Origin: Gymnothorax reevesii
Taxonomy: Eukaryota > Chordata > Actinopteri > Anguilliformes > Muraenidae
Length of the DNA: 64,000 nucleotides
Reading direction: 5' to 3'
Assembly (NCBI GenBank): GCA_029721435.1
Contig: CM056577.1
Span: 26,429,719 to 26,493,718, forward strand
Both the position numbers and the translations under genes were made by a program. Below are positions 1-11,238 of this stretch, piece after piece; the first letter of the stretch is position 1, and every line of letters begins with the position of its first letter. The notes beneath the pieces are model-generated. The model was given only the letters and a program-made list of their open reading frames with translations, ran no database searches and had not been told where the DNA came from.

Positions 1-723
1 AAAACTCAAAACCATAGCTATCCGTCTTTCGCGTTTCCATCGCTACTCACATTTCGCATGACTAATAGGCAGAGGCGAGTTCATGCGTATCATCGCTAGC
101 TGTAAAGACGCCTTTTTTTCGTCAAAGCGATGTTATAGACGTTCTTCTTTCACTCGATCGGTGTATTGATATGTATATTATTGAGTTTGCGGTCACTTTA
201 AATCCGTACCAGCCCATTTTGCCTTTCCTGTGAGAGACTGATATGTTCGCCGAGACCAGGAGGATTCTGAAGCGAAGAAATTCCGTTAGCGCAGCGACAA
301 ACAGACGCGCTCAATCTGCGGATGCCCGTCTGCGTTAGTTGATGCGCGGGTATCAACGCAACAAGTTAGTCAGTTTTAGGCTTTTGCTTGACAGGACTGG
401 ATACGGTTTATGATGGGCCATGGCGACCTGGATTACTGAAAACATTTCTCCACTGTTGGGGAAAACATTTGAGTTTTAGAAGTGCGGACGGGAAAGATTG
501 CATAATGCTTGAAGGGCTCTCTCTTCCCGTTATGCTGTCAATGTCTGGATCAGGGATCTGAGCTGAACGGTCCCGCGGCAATTTCTTTTTGGAATGAGTT
601 TCAGGGTTGCTCGTTTTATTCGTTTACATACAATTTAGCGTTCTGGATGTTGTTGGATTACCTTTTTGAACTTCATTTTATGGATACTTCAGGATTGTGT
701 GGATAGATTATGCATTCTCCAGG
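1..723 (+). promoter_or_regulatory. fbxl7: FBXL7 promoter-proximal region and 5' leader
   Basis: This stretch lies directly upstream of the FBXL7 start codon. Positions 1-360 contain many CpG dinucleotides compared with the AT-rich intron beyond, which fits a CpG-type vertebrate promoter. I see no convincing TATA box. The transcription start cannot be placed from sequence alone, so the split between promoter and 5' UTR is unknown. Positions 500-723 are probably transcribed leader because they run without an obvious acceptor site into the ATG at 724. They contain several upstream ATGs, listed separately. Assignment as promoter is inference from position and base composition. Confidence 0.5.
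505..706 (+). other. three short upstream ORFs in the FBXL7 leader
   Basis: Three non-overlapping ATG-initiated reading frames sit in the presumed 5' leader: 505-561 (18 codons plus TGA), 594-638 (14 codons plus TAG) and 647-706 (19 codons plus TAG). None resembles a known protein. If the transcript starts upstream of 505, scanning ribosomes would meet all three before the FBXL7 ATG, so they could lower or condition translation of the main frame. If transcription starts downstream of some of them, those are irrelevant. A fourth uATG at 710 overlaps the coding start and is listed separately. Confidence 0.45.
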
Positions 724-760
724 ATGGGTGCGAACAATGGGAAACAATGTGGAAGCGAGG
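724..760 (+). CDS. fbxl7: FBXL7 coding exon 1 (N-terminal 12 residues)
   Basis: The exon encodes MGANNGKQCGSE and the first base of a Gly codon, then reads straight into a consensus donor, GTAAGT, at 761. The ATG has A at -3 and G at +4, a strong initiation context. It matches the N-terminus of vertebrate FBXL7, an F-box and leucine-rich-repeat protein that recruits substrates to SKP1-CUL1-F-box ubiquitin ligases. The family's F-box and LRRs are encoded by later exons not in this window. The start MG with Gly at position 6 resembles an N-myristoylation signal. Residue 9 is Cys, where I recall Tyr in mammalian FBXL7. The exon ends in phase 1, which agrees with exon 2 at 31745. Identity rests on the joined peptide of both exons, not on this short piece alone. 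Confidence 0.9.
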
Positions 761-1901
761 GTAAGTAGATTTCTTGGAGGTGGAAGGTGTAGCCTTCTTT
801 CAACAGCAAACTTTGCATTGTGAGTTTAATCCCACCCGGTTGCGTGTTTGGAAGGAGTATACAATAGAGTTATAGCTATCGGTTTATTTCCAATGACCGA
901 CTTCATTATTTTAAAATGGTGTGTCGCTGAACAGCCCTGAACTTTTCCAACCAGTATATCACAGACTCGGAGAAACGGGCGTGTTCACCATCTGACGAGA
1001 AGGTGCTGCTCCTCAGTTTTCCGGGATTGTTATCTCGTCCATCATTGATTTTACGCGCATTTCTGAGGAGCTTTTTATGTCACGCTGGTCAGTTTCAGAT
1101 GTCTGACTTGTCAGAGTGCCGTACCAAGATATGTGTTGCGTTTTCATTGGGATATCACTTGCCCATCATCGAACACGTTACATCCATAACAAAGTCCCCC
1201 GCATTATAATACATTTCGGTGCATAGTTAAGTGGATCGCTGTGATCAAATGCAGATGATTTTACTGAATATTTTCGACAATGGAGTATAGTACTTCATAT
1301 TAAATTAGCCAAAGTCACCAAGCATTATGTCCAAAATAAACTCTGATGGTGCCATTTAACGGTCATGTCCTGTGGCATGATTGGTTTTGAACTCAAATGA
1401 ACTGTGAAGTGGATTTAGCACTATGTATGCTTCAGTACATGGAAGCAAAATGCCAATGTTAATTCATTTTCCTGGGAGCTCAAATTACCTTCTCCGAGCT
1501 GGAGTTGTGATGGTCACTTTGCCTTGAGCAACATTCCACTTGCTTTTAATTCACATACTGAATTGTTTAATTATTTATTTACTGCAGATTCCAACATTGT
1601 GTTAGCTGTGCTTACCCCTCGGATTGTGTTCACGTATCTGTTTCCCCACTCTGGGTATGGATGGGAGGCATTCTTCCTCAATTACCTCTGGTCTAGCCCC
1701 TGCGCTGCGATATTTTACAGTTAGGACATAACGTTGCCTTGTGATGTTATGGTCCTTACATGCCCTCCTAGGTCTCCTCTATTTGTCCCTGACTGAATTA
1801 GGGTGGTTGCGCAATGAGACCAATGATTTAGCCGAGGACTCTTTGTGCATGCAGGCACCCCACTCCTGTTGTGTTAAGTGGCGTCAATGACCACCATCTG
1901 T

Positions 1902-2084
1902 AGGTGGCACAGTGGGCGCCACTAATGCCTCGCAGTAAGAAGTTTGTGGATTTGAATCCAGCCTGGGAACTTTCTTTGATGAGTTTGAATGTTCTCCCCA
2001 TGTTCACTTGGGTTTCCTCTGAGCACTGATCCTCCCATGATCCAAAGACATGCACAGCAGGCTAATTGGATACTCTAAATTGCC
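1902..2084 (+). repeat. degenerate SINE-like interspersed repeat
   Basis: The text starting GGTGGCACAGTGGGCGCC, followed by a box-B-like GATTTGAATCC, then GTTTGAATGTTCTCCCCATG, TCCAAAGACATGCA and ACTCTAAATTGCC, follows the order of a very common fish repeat with a tRNA-like head. The copy is diverged, with indels. No flanking duplication is evident. Confidence 0.6.
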
Positions 2085-3109
2085 AATCGGTTTGAATGTG
2101 CTTTGTGGAAGAGATTAAAACCTCACCACCTATCTGTGTTAAAATAGTATGCAGTTCATCATAGCTGCCTGGGATGGCACTCTGACTGATCCTTGAAATT
2201 GGGTTCACCAGTGAAGTGCGGTCGATGAGAAGACACGAGTGGCCAGGGACAACCGTAAGCAACTTTGGTAGCTGGATTTTGCAAGGATCTATGACATTCT
2301 AAAGACATGAGGTGCAAAGGTAATGAGTAGAGTAGTAAACCTGAGAGGGCACGTAAGGACTGGTGGCTCCGCTATGCAGCTTGATGTCTCCACTGTAAAA
2401 TATCACCTAGTAGAGGAATGCGGGGGCTGCCTCTGGTCATGGCACATTTATGGGGAAAACTGGCACCAGCACGCAGTTCAGGTGGTTGACAGTTTATATA
2501 CAGTATGACTTTTTGGTGTGCTTACTTGCTGTGTTTTATACTCTGTTTAAGTTCAGTTCTTTCAGTCTCCAGAGTCATCATAACATGTATGAATCTACTT
2601 GCATGGGATACCCAGAATCATTGTGCACTGAAGCTCCGCCAACCCAAGTCACACACACATTTTGCACTCTAATTCATAATGGACTTAGTGCAAGGGCTGG
2701 GTTCAAAGCCTCTTTAGCATTCTAAGATTTGTGTAAGTGTGAGATTTTTGACCAAGTTGGGCTGAAGTCATCCTACATTTATTTATTTACTGGTGCTAAT
2801 AGATGGCCTAATGGCACCAACAATGTAATGTTGAAAAGTTCAGTTGTGTTTAAGGTAGGAAATTAAACTTGAAAGTTCTGTCTATTGTAGGCAGACTAAG
2901 AAAAAAGTATTATTCTGGATTCCCTAGTCTACGATTGTACAAGAAAGCCATACATTACATTATTATCTGATAAAGCACACAGACTGGAGAGAAACCTTTT
3001 TTTACCACTGTATCAGCCGTCAAAATGTAACCACTCTGTCCGAGTAGCTTCCTGGCTGCCAATCACTTTGTGAAACAACATTTCAGTCCAGTCTTTTGAT
3101 TGTGTAAAG

Positions 3110-3292
3110 CAGGGCTCCATAAATCTGGCACTGAAACCCAAATCCAGCTCTGGTTTTCTCTCTCTCCAGGAAATTTGGTGAACAGTTATTGCCATTCATT
3201 GGCAAGACTGTCATCAAACCTGACTCCCAGGTAAAGGGAGGATGGTAAAGCAGCAGTTCTTGGCCCTTGAGGACTGTCTTTTGGGAGCCATG
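3110..3292. repeat. hAT-type MITE remnant (CAGGG family)
   Basis: The left end CAGGGCTCC and right-end text TTGGGAGCCATGG are imperfect inverted ends. The inner phrase CTTGGCCCTTGAGGAC recurs in the related element at 9218-9732. Target duplications are not clear. The family link rests on this shared inner phrase and on the palindromic layout. Confidence 0.35.
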
Positions 3293-4961
3293 GACTGTAA
3301 GGTGTTCGTGTGCTGTGTTTAACAGTGAAGTTAAGGTAGAGAACATGTACCCTCAGAACATGGGATCCCCGATTGTTTAGAAATATGAACTTGCTGCAGG
3401 TGTCTACTTACAGAAGGAAAAAACAGTCGTCCAAACAAAAAATTTTAAAAGGGGGCATGTAGCACACAATTGCCCCTGTCTCCTTGTATACTCCGGTTTC
3501 CACCTTTTTAAACAGGGTCAGTGTGTCTGTCAGGGTACTGGAGAAACTTGACTCTGTGGCACAAATTAATAACACATTACCAGTATGGTCACTGAATCAC
3601 GGCAGTGAGCTGTATCTCAGTGACAGGCCCCTTGGGGAGGAGGTTTTTATGAAGGACCTTTTTTTTCAGGAAGGAGGCTACACAATTCAAAATGTCCCGT
3701 CAGCAGTACGCTGAGTTTGAGCCACTCCATGCCGCTGGCCGACCGAGCCTGGTTTTGATCAGCAGCTCAATTGTAACCCCTTTCCTTTCCTTAAGATTTG
3801 ATATGCTTTAATAGCAATAAACAAAAAAAATGCCCCTCTCTCTCTAAGAGCATTCTAAGAGCACGCCGGGGGTTGTGTCCGCAGGAGAAACGCAACCTTT
3901 TCTTCCCCTGGATGGTTTGTTGTCGGAAAGAGGAGTGGCTGGCTCTCGACAGTGTCAGAATTCTTTAGCTCGGAGCTCAGGAGTAGTGGTGTGGAGCTCG
4001 GCTTTGGTTACGGCTCATTGTGAGCCTGGCTCTGGTCCAGATCTCAGTGTGACGCTGAATCATGCAACAAACCCTCTTGTCTGCTGGCAGAATGGCGGAA
4101 TTGGCTCTAGCAGTGATTCAGGAATAGCACGCTATCATGCAGAGCAGATGAGCCTAATCGGTAAAATATTGTGACCCTTAGCCTAGTTCACTTGTACCTT
4201 TATTGATTGTAAAACAGCGCTAAATAATGCCCAAACTGAGCGTGGTTTATATCCAAACAAATATGCACATCCCCACTGTACATTTGGCAGATAGTGTACA
4301 CTAAACACCAAGTTCTAAATTCACATCAAGTGTTCGGCCTTAACGGAGTTCAGCTAATCAATTAAGCTGCGCAGCGGACGTGGAGGAGGTGCTTGTGTTC
4401 CTGTTAGGGCTTTTACCAGCTCCGTGGGGTCTTATATACCTCACAAGATGGAAGCAAAAACATACTGGAAAGTAATTACTCCATGTGAAGTCAAGGAAGT
4501 ATTGGGGAAAACGACAAGGCTCCTTAGTAACATTTTCAGACATGGAGCAGGAAGTGCTTATGGACAGAATGAATGAAAGTTGCCAGTCTGGCCCGGTGGG
4601 AAGAAAAAACTGAAACATAATGTCAAAGTAAGAGTAGGTTTTTAGTGGGGACCGCTGCCATAGCTGGCAACCCTGTTTTGAGGGCCTGTTCTTTTAATTA
4701 GTGTAAATAAAAGCTGCCTGGCAATTCAGGGGTCTCAAAGCAGCTGGTCCTCAAAAAAGGGCAGTTTTTAAAAAAATCTCCCTTAAGTGTAAAAACATGG
4801 CAAGTCGCAGAATGAGTCATGCGAATTAGTGAATTAAAAATGGGTTGATGAGAACCTCAACTGTGAAACATATCCAACCCATTAAAGCGTTTTACCATTC
4901 GGTTTCTCCTGTGCCTTGTGATGTGTTTATGTGTGTGCGTGCTCAAATGCACGTTATATAA

Positions 4962-5215
4962 AGTTACCTCCATAATGTTTGGGACAAATTCGTTTTTTTG
5001 TTGTATATCTGACCATGTATGTGCCACAATTTGAAATTTTCTGTCAGTGCAAATGTGGTGATGGTTCGGATTTTTACATTTATATTAAAGTAATTTGAAG
5101 CACCTATTACTAAAACCCCATAAGTCACACTTGACTTGACTTGACTTGTGGGGTTTTAGTAATCAGTGCTTAATTTTTTTCCCCTCATTTTAATGTCACC
5201 CTGTAGAAATTGGAT
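4962..5215. mobile_element. Tc1-like transposon terminal relic, interrupted
   Basis: TTACCTCCATAATGTTTGGG at the left matches, from memory, the terminal repeat of a salmonid-type Tc1-like family. Text right of the foldback insertion, CACCCTGTAGAAATT, fits the same family's inner sequence. No transposase frame remains. The foldback element at 5098-5171 sits inside it. The right terminal repeat was not found. Confidence 0.4.
5098..5171. repeat. small foldback element, copy 1 (CTTGA-loop)
   Basis: Two arms, 5098-5119 and 5150-5171, are inverted copies that pair through ATTACTAAAACCCC and AAGCAC. Between them is a 30-base loop containing three full CTTGA units plus CTTG. A second copy is at 13122-13210 with one more CTTGA unit. 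Both copies share the same three-base mismatch position in the arms, so they descend from one element rather than arising independently. It is inserted in the Tc1-like relic. Confidence 0.75.
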
Positions 5216-5947
5216 TATTTTCATTCTTTGTACATATGCTTGGGCGTGTTTCCTCTGTATGCTGTTCAGTATTTTGTTTACGGACTGAAGTCACAACGCA
5301 TGTCACCATAATAAAATGTGAGCATTTTTACATATCTGTGCAAATGTGTTTCTTCTGCTTGCTGTTGGAAACATATGAACTGCAGTCACAAGAAAGCTGA
5401 AGTCTGTCCTGCACCTTATTACCTCGTTGAACTGGGAGTGAGTTCCTTGTGAGTTGACTCTGGCTTGAGTTTGTGCAGTAGCTGCAGTGGTATTGTTTTA
5501 GCGACACTTACATAAGACTCTGAATAAACCCATGTGCTCCTGTTTGCAGTTTTGGGTCCTGGCACCCAGTCGCAACAGCTCATCGTGGTAAATGACCTGT
5601 CTGCTCTTATATTCAGCTGGCTGAATTTATACCTCATTTCATGAAGCCATTTAGCTTTGAGAACAGCCTGTTCTCCTTGCAGTATTTTTAATTTACTGGG
5701 GTTTTCGGCATTTAAAAAATGCGATATTTTTCTTCTGGAGAACATGGGAGTAACCATGGGATTTTGAGTCATATTTTACCACTGCGTTAAAGCCTGGATT
5801 TTAATAGAATTTTGACTGAAGTTGTCAGTGCTTTTATCGGATTCTGATATTTCCCGCTGCATTACTGTATCTGCTTCCCTTGCAGAATAAGTCTGACAGC
5901 CGAAATAAATCATTCAACTGTTGTACAATCTGGAGAGAAAATTCATG

Positions 5948-6145
5948 CTCTGTTATAAACTGGCACCTTTTTTGCTGGTTATTTTAACTGTAAATTTACA
6001 ATCAGTTTTTAATAATAGAGGTTCTGTGTATGTTAACTGTAAACCACAGTTAAATGCCTGCACCGCAGGACTCTACTTACAGTTAAGATAACAAGGATAT
6101 AATGAGTAAAATTTAACTGTTGAATTCAGTCAATTTATAACAGTG
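5948..6145. repeat. candidate palindromic MITE
   Basis: TGTTATAAA at 5951-5959 is mirrored by TTTATAACA at 6134-6142. Inside are further mirrored stretches: TTTTAACTGTAA on the left and TTACAGTTAAGATAAC on the right. The palindromic layout fits a hAT-type MITE. No clear target duplication was found, so the class is tentative. Confidence 0.4.
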
Positions 6146-6190
6146 TGGGGTCAGGGATATTTATGGACTGAAAATGAAATTGATTGATTC

Positions 6191-7333
6191 ATTGTTTTTG
6201 AAAGAGTCGTGCTTCGTACACAGTTCAGATGCATGGAGGACTGGACTCAGGTGTTAGGATGGACTTGGTTGTATTTATTATGCCTACAGAGCAGCAGAAG
6301 ACATGAACGAAGCAAAATAATACAAACAGGAATCACGGTTCCTTAATAAACACCATTGTTAATGCAGACACTGGGCGTTAGCTGCAGCAACAATGTATTT
6401 CAAATATAGACAACAAACGAGAATCAAGGTTCCTTTATATAAAGTGCTGGATAAGACAATAAATAGCACTAAGTTAGAGTTAGGATTGAAGTACATGCGA
6501 AATGCGAGGAATACGTCTTATACAAGACTAGGAATATAACGCCGGTATATAGTCATGAGATATATGTAGTTACAACACATTCAGACAACACGGAGACGCA
6601 GCTTCGAGATAAAAAGTACTACATGCTGGCTGCCGGTTAGCTCACACGGTAAACCATTGCGTTGCGAAACAGAAGTGACTATCACGTTGCGGGTTCGATC
6701 CCTGCCGGCAGTGGTCGGTAGCTTTTTCAGATTAGCACACAATTGGCTATTGCGCTACAGGGTCGCAAATTGGGAAGGGACTGACGGGAAGGGAAAATAA
6801 TAGTTGCCTTGTTTGTTGCTCAAGCGTCTCCTGTTGGCCAGACGGGCGCGCGTCAGGAAGATTCAAAGCCTGTTCATGTCCGGGTATCCTCCGCCCCCCG
6901 TTGTGAACTTGCGAAGATTCAACAATGAGCTTATAAGAAACGGTGGCTGACAGGCGCATGCTTCGGAGGAGAGCCGCAAACTGTGTACACTCTCCTGAAT
7001 TGGCAGCAAGGGGTTGCATACGAGCAAGCCTTGTACATAGTTCATCAACTGGGCATTCCAGATTCGGCTGGGATTGGAGGTGCCAAGTTAAAAAAAAAAA
7101 ATGCACTACATGCTGTACGCGGGGGAATAAGTCTAGTCACAATACACATAACACGGATGCTTTACGCCTTCTACGAGACTTCGCCCCGAATGGGTGAGAG
7201 GCTCGGTCTTTCATAGCACACTGCTACCACTCAGTGGAAATGATGGGCAGCTTCAGGTAATGGTGAGGAGTTGAGGAATGAGGTCCTGGTCTTAATAGAC
7301 TGGTGGGCTTAGGGCTGGAGGCGTGGCCTCACA
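6191..7333 (-). mobile_element. solo LTR, family A copy 1, containing a nested SINE
   Basis: On the reverse strand the element begins TGTGAGGCCACGCCTCC at 7333 and contains an AATAAA-type signal near its far end (TAATAAACACC, about 6346 on this strand). The same order of sequence occurs in the solo LTR at 34637-35079, including TACCACTCAGTGGAAATGA, TAATAGACTGGTG and TACGTCTTATAC. GATTC occurs immediately right of the element (7334-7338) and at 6186-6190, a candidate 5-bp duplication. The outer left end would then start AT rather than TG, so that boundary is uncertain. It is longer than copy 2 because a SINE (6629-7104) is inserted and a segment near 6330-6430 is duplicated. No internal region of an LTR element is present. 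Confidence 0.65.
6629..7104 (+). mobile_element. tRNA-derived SINE with intact target duplications
   Basis: The 5' part folds like a tRNA: CTGCCGG pairs with CCGGCAG, the A-box-like TAGCTCACACGG is at 6638-6649 and a perfect B box GGTTCGATCCC is at 6692-6702. A tRNA-unrelated body of about 380 bases follows, ending in an A-run at 7089-7101. The insertion is flanked by perfect 11-bp duplications, ACTACATGCTG, at 6618-6628 and 7105-7115. It interrupts the family A LTR. Clean duplications and a preserved promoter suggest a fairly recent LINE-mobilised insertion. Confidence 0.88.
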
Positions 7334-8189
7334 GATTCGGATGATTGAAAATCCAAGCAGCAATCCCACTGTGGAGATATTTGACAACAAGTGGCAGACT
7401 TCAGCAAAAATATTGTCAGAATTTCAGGTAACGACACAAAACCGAAAGGCATGATGCTTTTATGATTTTGTGTGGTTTTTTTTTTGTTTGTTTTGTTTTT
7501 TCACTGTCTTTCACTGTCTGAAATCTTCGTCTGTAAGCTGTGGGAGTCCTTTCAACTTTAGGTTGTATTCAGCACTTCTTTTTGTACGATTTCAGTAACT
7601 GAACATTGTAGAGGGACGGTGGCATGGATGTTTCTTTGGTTCCATTGTCTCTGAAAAACCGCTTTGTGTTTCATCTCTGCTGAGACGTAAATCAGGAGAC
7701 AAGTATCTTGGAAAGGAAACCAGACAGGGCCTGAGTAGTCAAGCTCCCAGGTGCATTGTGACATTTTGGTGATACAAGCCATTTCGAGTCCCAAGTTAGA
7801 GAAAGGATGAACGGGAAGACGTGTCATCGGTAAATGCTTGATGGTCTGTGGATATCCGGGCCTTCTGTAATGCTGAGCTGCCAGATCTGACTCGGTCTGC
7901 TTAAACAAGGCCAACGCTTCCAGTGAATTGAGTGGACAGGCAGGTTTTACAGTTTGGTTTTCTGATTTTCTGGGCAAGTATTTACTGTAATAAAATCATG
8001 GCACAAACAAAAAAAAAATGGAAAAGATTAGCTTAATCCTCACTTATCAAGCCTTTTAGAGTCTTCTAGAGTTTTCTATTATACATCTGTTCAAGTACAA
8101 ATGCAAATTCATTCATTCATACACGCACTCATGAGTTTGTGCTGCTGTCTTCATCAAGATATTGCATTGATCTCCATTGTGGACAGCCT

Positions 8190-8665
8190 TACCCTAACCA
8201 TACCTTAATCATGCCAAACCCTAACCTTAACCTAACTTCAATGCCTGACCCCTAACCGTAAACTCAACCTCAGAAATGATGTTTTGTCTCTTCAGGACCA
8301 GGCTTTGGTTGCTATGAGGACTACTGGTCCCAATACTTGTCCGTGTGACCTATTGGGGACCGGAAAGGTCCCCAATAGGTAACAAAGACATGCCCACACA
8401 TATACACGTACATGTTCTGTTTTCATGTTTTGTGAGGACATCCCATAAACTTAAATTCATTCCCAAACCCCTTACCCAGACCTAATTCAAAAACATTACA
8501 GCCTAACACTTACCCTAACCTTAACCCCTAACCCTTAAAAAGTTTGGTTCCCTGGTGGGGACTGGAAAATCTCCCCATTAGGAGGAAGAAATCTGGCATT
8601 TCATTACTTGTGGCAACATTTGGTCTCCACAGGGGATAGGAACACGGGTCCATAAGAACGCACAT
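8190..8665. repeat. interspersed repeat with telomere-like TAACCC runs
   Basis: Two related blocks (about 8190-8400 and 8440-8665) carry scattered CCCTAACC and CTAACCTTAACC words with phrases such as GAGGACTACTGG, TGGGGACC and GGTCCCCA. This resembles a common fish repeat whose body contains degenerate telomere-like hexamers. A local palindrome, CCTATTGGGGACC with GGTCCCCAATAGG, lies at 8349-8378. It is not a perfect TTAGGG array. Confidence 0.5.
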
Positions 8666-9217
8666 ACGCATACATTCATTCCGTGAAAAAACAATAGCAA
8701 TAGCCTTTCCTTATATTATTGTTCAGTGTCCTTGGTGTGGGAGTGTGAGACGATTACAGCTCTTCCTCTGTTTGTGACCTGGCTCCTCACAAGCACTGTC
8801 AAGGCCACGACCAGCCAAATTTTTTTTTGTTTTGTTTTGTTAAGGATTCAGCACAGTTCATTCAAACCAGGTGCGAGGACTGGTGAGTTTCATTCAAACC
8901 ACACAATGCATTGCTCAAGCTCATATGGGAATAGAAAACAATATAGAATCCTGGGAGAGACAACTATTCTCTTGACACTTCAGAGCAGGGTAGATTCTGA
9001 TGAAGGCCTGACAATGGAGCTGAAATTCAGATTTTTTTTTTTTAGGATTGTACACAGTCAAAGCATTTTAACTGACAGAAAGGGTTGCACTCGTTCATCT
9101 CTTTGGCCCAGTCTCTCGGGCTGCAAGCTAAGTGGAACAGAACACCCCCAGTGGGCACTGCCTGTTTTTCTCTCAACCAATCTACCCCGTACTTCATAAT
9201 CACCAAATAATTAATAC

Positions 9218-9732
9218 CAGGGATCCGCAAACCTAGACCTTGAATTTAAATTCACCCCTTTCTTTCCCCATGGATAATTAACTAAACAACTGGTGCTCAG
9301 AGAGCACAAGTACCTTGTACTCAATGTTATTTTTGCCAGTATTTGCTAGCAACCCCTGCGTTTACGCAGTCCTGTAGTCCTCGCGCAAATGTGTTTTTAA
9401 TGTGTTTTTGACCTTTTGCATGCCCTTGACCTTGACCTTTGACCTTGACCTCCCAGCATTGAATCATCTCTTCCTTGAACAATACTTAATCATTCCACCA
9501 AATTTGAGGAAAATCCATGGATAACTTTTTGCATAATCCTGCTTACAAACAAACCAACACACCAACCTACAGATAAACGGTAATGATCACATAACCTCCT
9601 CCGACTTCGTTGGTGGAGGTAATTAGCAATACTGATTAGCTAGACTGGCTTCTCACATATGTTCCTCCCAGGTAAAGAAAGCGTTGGAAACCAGCAGTCT
9701 TGGACCTTGAGGACCATAATTGGGAAACAGGG
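9218..9732. repeat. hAT-type MITE (CAGGG family) split by another repeat
   Basis: The left end CAGGGATCCGCAAACC and right end with TGGACCTTGAGGACC and TTGGGAAACAGGG have the arrangement of a palindromic hAT-like MITE. The right half shares TCTTGGACCTTGAGGAC with the relic at 3110-3292. Positions 9345-9620 inside it belong to a different repeat, so this is a nested insertion. Boundaries are approximate. Confidence 0.45.
9345..9620. repeat. nested fish interspersed repeat (CCTCCGACTTCGTTGGTGGAGG end)
   Basis: The segment includes TTGACCTTGACC runs, a tract of CAAACAAACCAACACACC and the terminal phrase TAACCTCC...GGTGGAGGTAATTA. This is the layout of a widespread repeat that typically has a GGCGGAGGTTATG terminus beside a short tandem stretch. 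It lies inside the MITE at 9218-9732. Confidence 0.5.
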
Positions 9733-10470
9733 CTCTAGACCCTGTTAATTCAAAGCATAGCTAGTGACAATGTACTGCCGATCGACAGTGTCCTACAGGC
9801 AGACCACTACTCTTGGCTTTTTCATTGTTCACTAAATGTTTATAAACTAAAAAAATGTAAGGGGGATGGGGTGGGGTTTGCGAGTCCAGGCACAGGGTAG
9901 TTATCCTTGGAGGTTTGTGGATTGAAGTTTACCAGACACTCGCTCCAGAATGCTATTCCTTTTCAGCTGTTCGGAGTGAGGAGCCACTGCAACTGTTTTA
10001 TTAGTTCAGCTGTTGTGATGCAATTTAAAGGGATGGGTTTTTTAAAATGATTTTTACTTTCAACATCACAAGTCAGTCTTCCATTGTTATCAGCTGTGAT
10101 GGTTTGGTCCAGCATCAAAAATACAATGCTCAGTGAAGAATGGTATAGATCGTATATTCATGAAGTTACACCATAAACCTCTCCACTAGACAGAATAATG
10201 ATGGAAAGGTCAGGATGCTCTGTTTTTCTAGGCATTTCTGTGTTCACTTGTATATCTGTTGGCCCCAGACCCAGGCTGTTAACAGTAGATAATATGCAGT
10301 TTGTTTTGCCGTGTTCTGGAGAATTGCGTTTATGATTATGATTCCACTGTATGTGGTGTGAGAGTCTGAAAAATCAGAACAGATGTTGCTCAGTAACAGT
10401 TGGTGCAGTCAGATATTGTCATGGCTAAGTCATAGATGATTTGAGAGAGATTTATGAAGACATCAGAAGT

Positions 10471-10653
10471 ATTTCACTAGCAAGGACCAAGCCACAACAA
10501 AGGGAAGTTAAAGGCTTAATGGATGAGAGGGTGTATGGAAGTAAAAGAGAGACATTGTTGAGGTTGTCTGGAGGACATGTTGCTGAGTGGGGGAGGGAGA
10601 CTCTGGGTGGGGGTTCCGTCTCGATCTTATCCACCCAAGCTGATGCGAGCCCC
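10471..10653 (-). repeat. split direct repeat B2 (outer 3' end of DIRS-type element)
   Basis: This copy pairs with B1 at 11236-11431. Shared phrases are TTTCACTAGCAAGGAC, GTCTGGAGGACATGTTGCTG, GGGGGTTCCGTCTCG and TTATCCACCCAAGCTGA. It differs by several small indels, so the element is not recent. Confidence 0.85.
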
Positions 10654-10689
10654 CCAGACGGTACTTGAAGAGACCTGAGAGGTATGCAT

Positions 10690-11100
10690 AGGGTTGAACT
10701 GGGGGAGATGAGTGGGAAGAGGATGAAGGGATGAGGATGAATGGGAGAGGACGATGGGATGTGGGGAACTATGGGATGGGGATGATTGGACGAGAATGAA
10801 GGGATGTGGAAGGGATGAGGATGAATGGGAGAGGATGCAGGGATGAGGGAACAGATGTGGATGGGATGATGTAGGAAGGGATGAAAATGAATGCGAGAGG
10901 ATGAAGGGATGTGGGGAGGGATGTGGGGGGAAAGGGATGAGGATGATTAGACGAGGATGAAGGAACGGGGATAGGAGGAGGTAGGAAGGGATGAGGATTA
11001 AGGGGGGAGGATGAAGGGATGTGGGTGGGAAGGGATGAGGATGATTGGAGGAGGATGAAGGGATGAGATGAGGAAGGAGATGAATGAAGGTAAGGGGAAG
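10690..11100. repeat. G-rich minisatellite between B2 and A2
   Basis: Degenerate tandem units of roughly 35-40 bases are built from GGGATGAGGATGAATGGG, GAGAGGATGAAGGG and ATGTGGG. All cytosine-poor strand bias is on +. It fills the interval between A2 and B2 of the DIRS-type element. The Pro/Ser/His-rich frame on the opposite strand is a by-product. Confidence 0.8.
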
Positions 11101-11109
11101 AAGGGTGGG

Positions 11110-11238
11110 TGAGTCGAGAGATCTGAGTCAAATGGAGAGGAAGGGGCGGAACAGGCATAAATATGCTTGTCCTGTGATTGAAGGTGGAGTTGAGGCGTGG
11201 CCTTGCTCCCAAACCTATGTTAACTTTTTATCTTCATT
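11110..11238 (-). repeat. split direct repeat A2
   Basis: The 129 bases match A1 at 14983-15111 over their whole length, starting TGAGTCGAGAGATCTGAGTC and ending CTTCATT. Both copies contain a TATA-like ATAAATA in a partly palindromic setting (CAGGCATAAATA...). A2 joins B1 directly at 11236-11238. Confidence 0.88.

Noticed and set aside
5419..5772. 117-codon reverse-strand ORF as a small gene
   Set aside because: No domain, no splice or promoter signal and ordinary intronic composition; treated as chance.
6629..6705. A tRNA gene with A and B boxes and paired acceptor-like ends
   Set aside because: It is followed by a long tRNA-unrelated body and an A-run, and flanked by 11-base target duplications, so it is a SINE head.
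7558..7977. 139-codon reverse-strand ORF
   Set aside because: Not recognisable and unsupported by any neighbouring feature; chance open frame is the simpler reading.
8190..8665. Interstitial telomere array
   Set aside because: TAACCC words are scattered and imperfect and sit in a repeat body with unrelated phrases.
10769..11212. 147-codon Pro/Ser/His-rich reverse-strand ORF
   Set aside because: It is the complement of the G-rich minisatellite at 10690-11100; the repetitive protein reflects the array.
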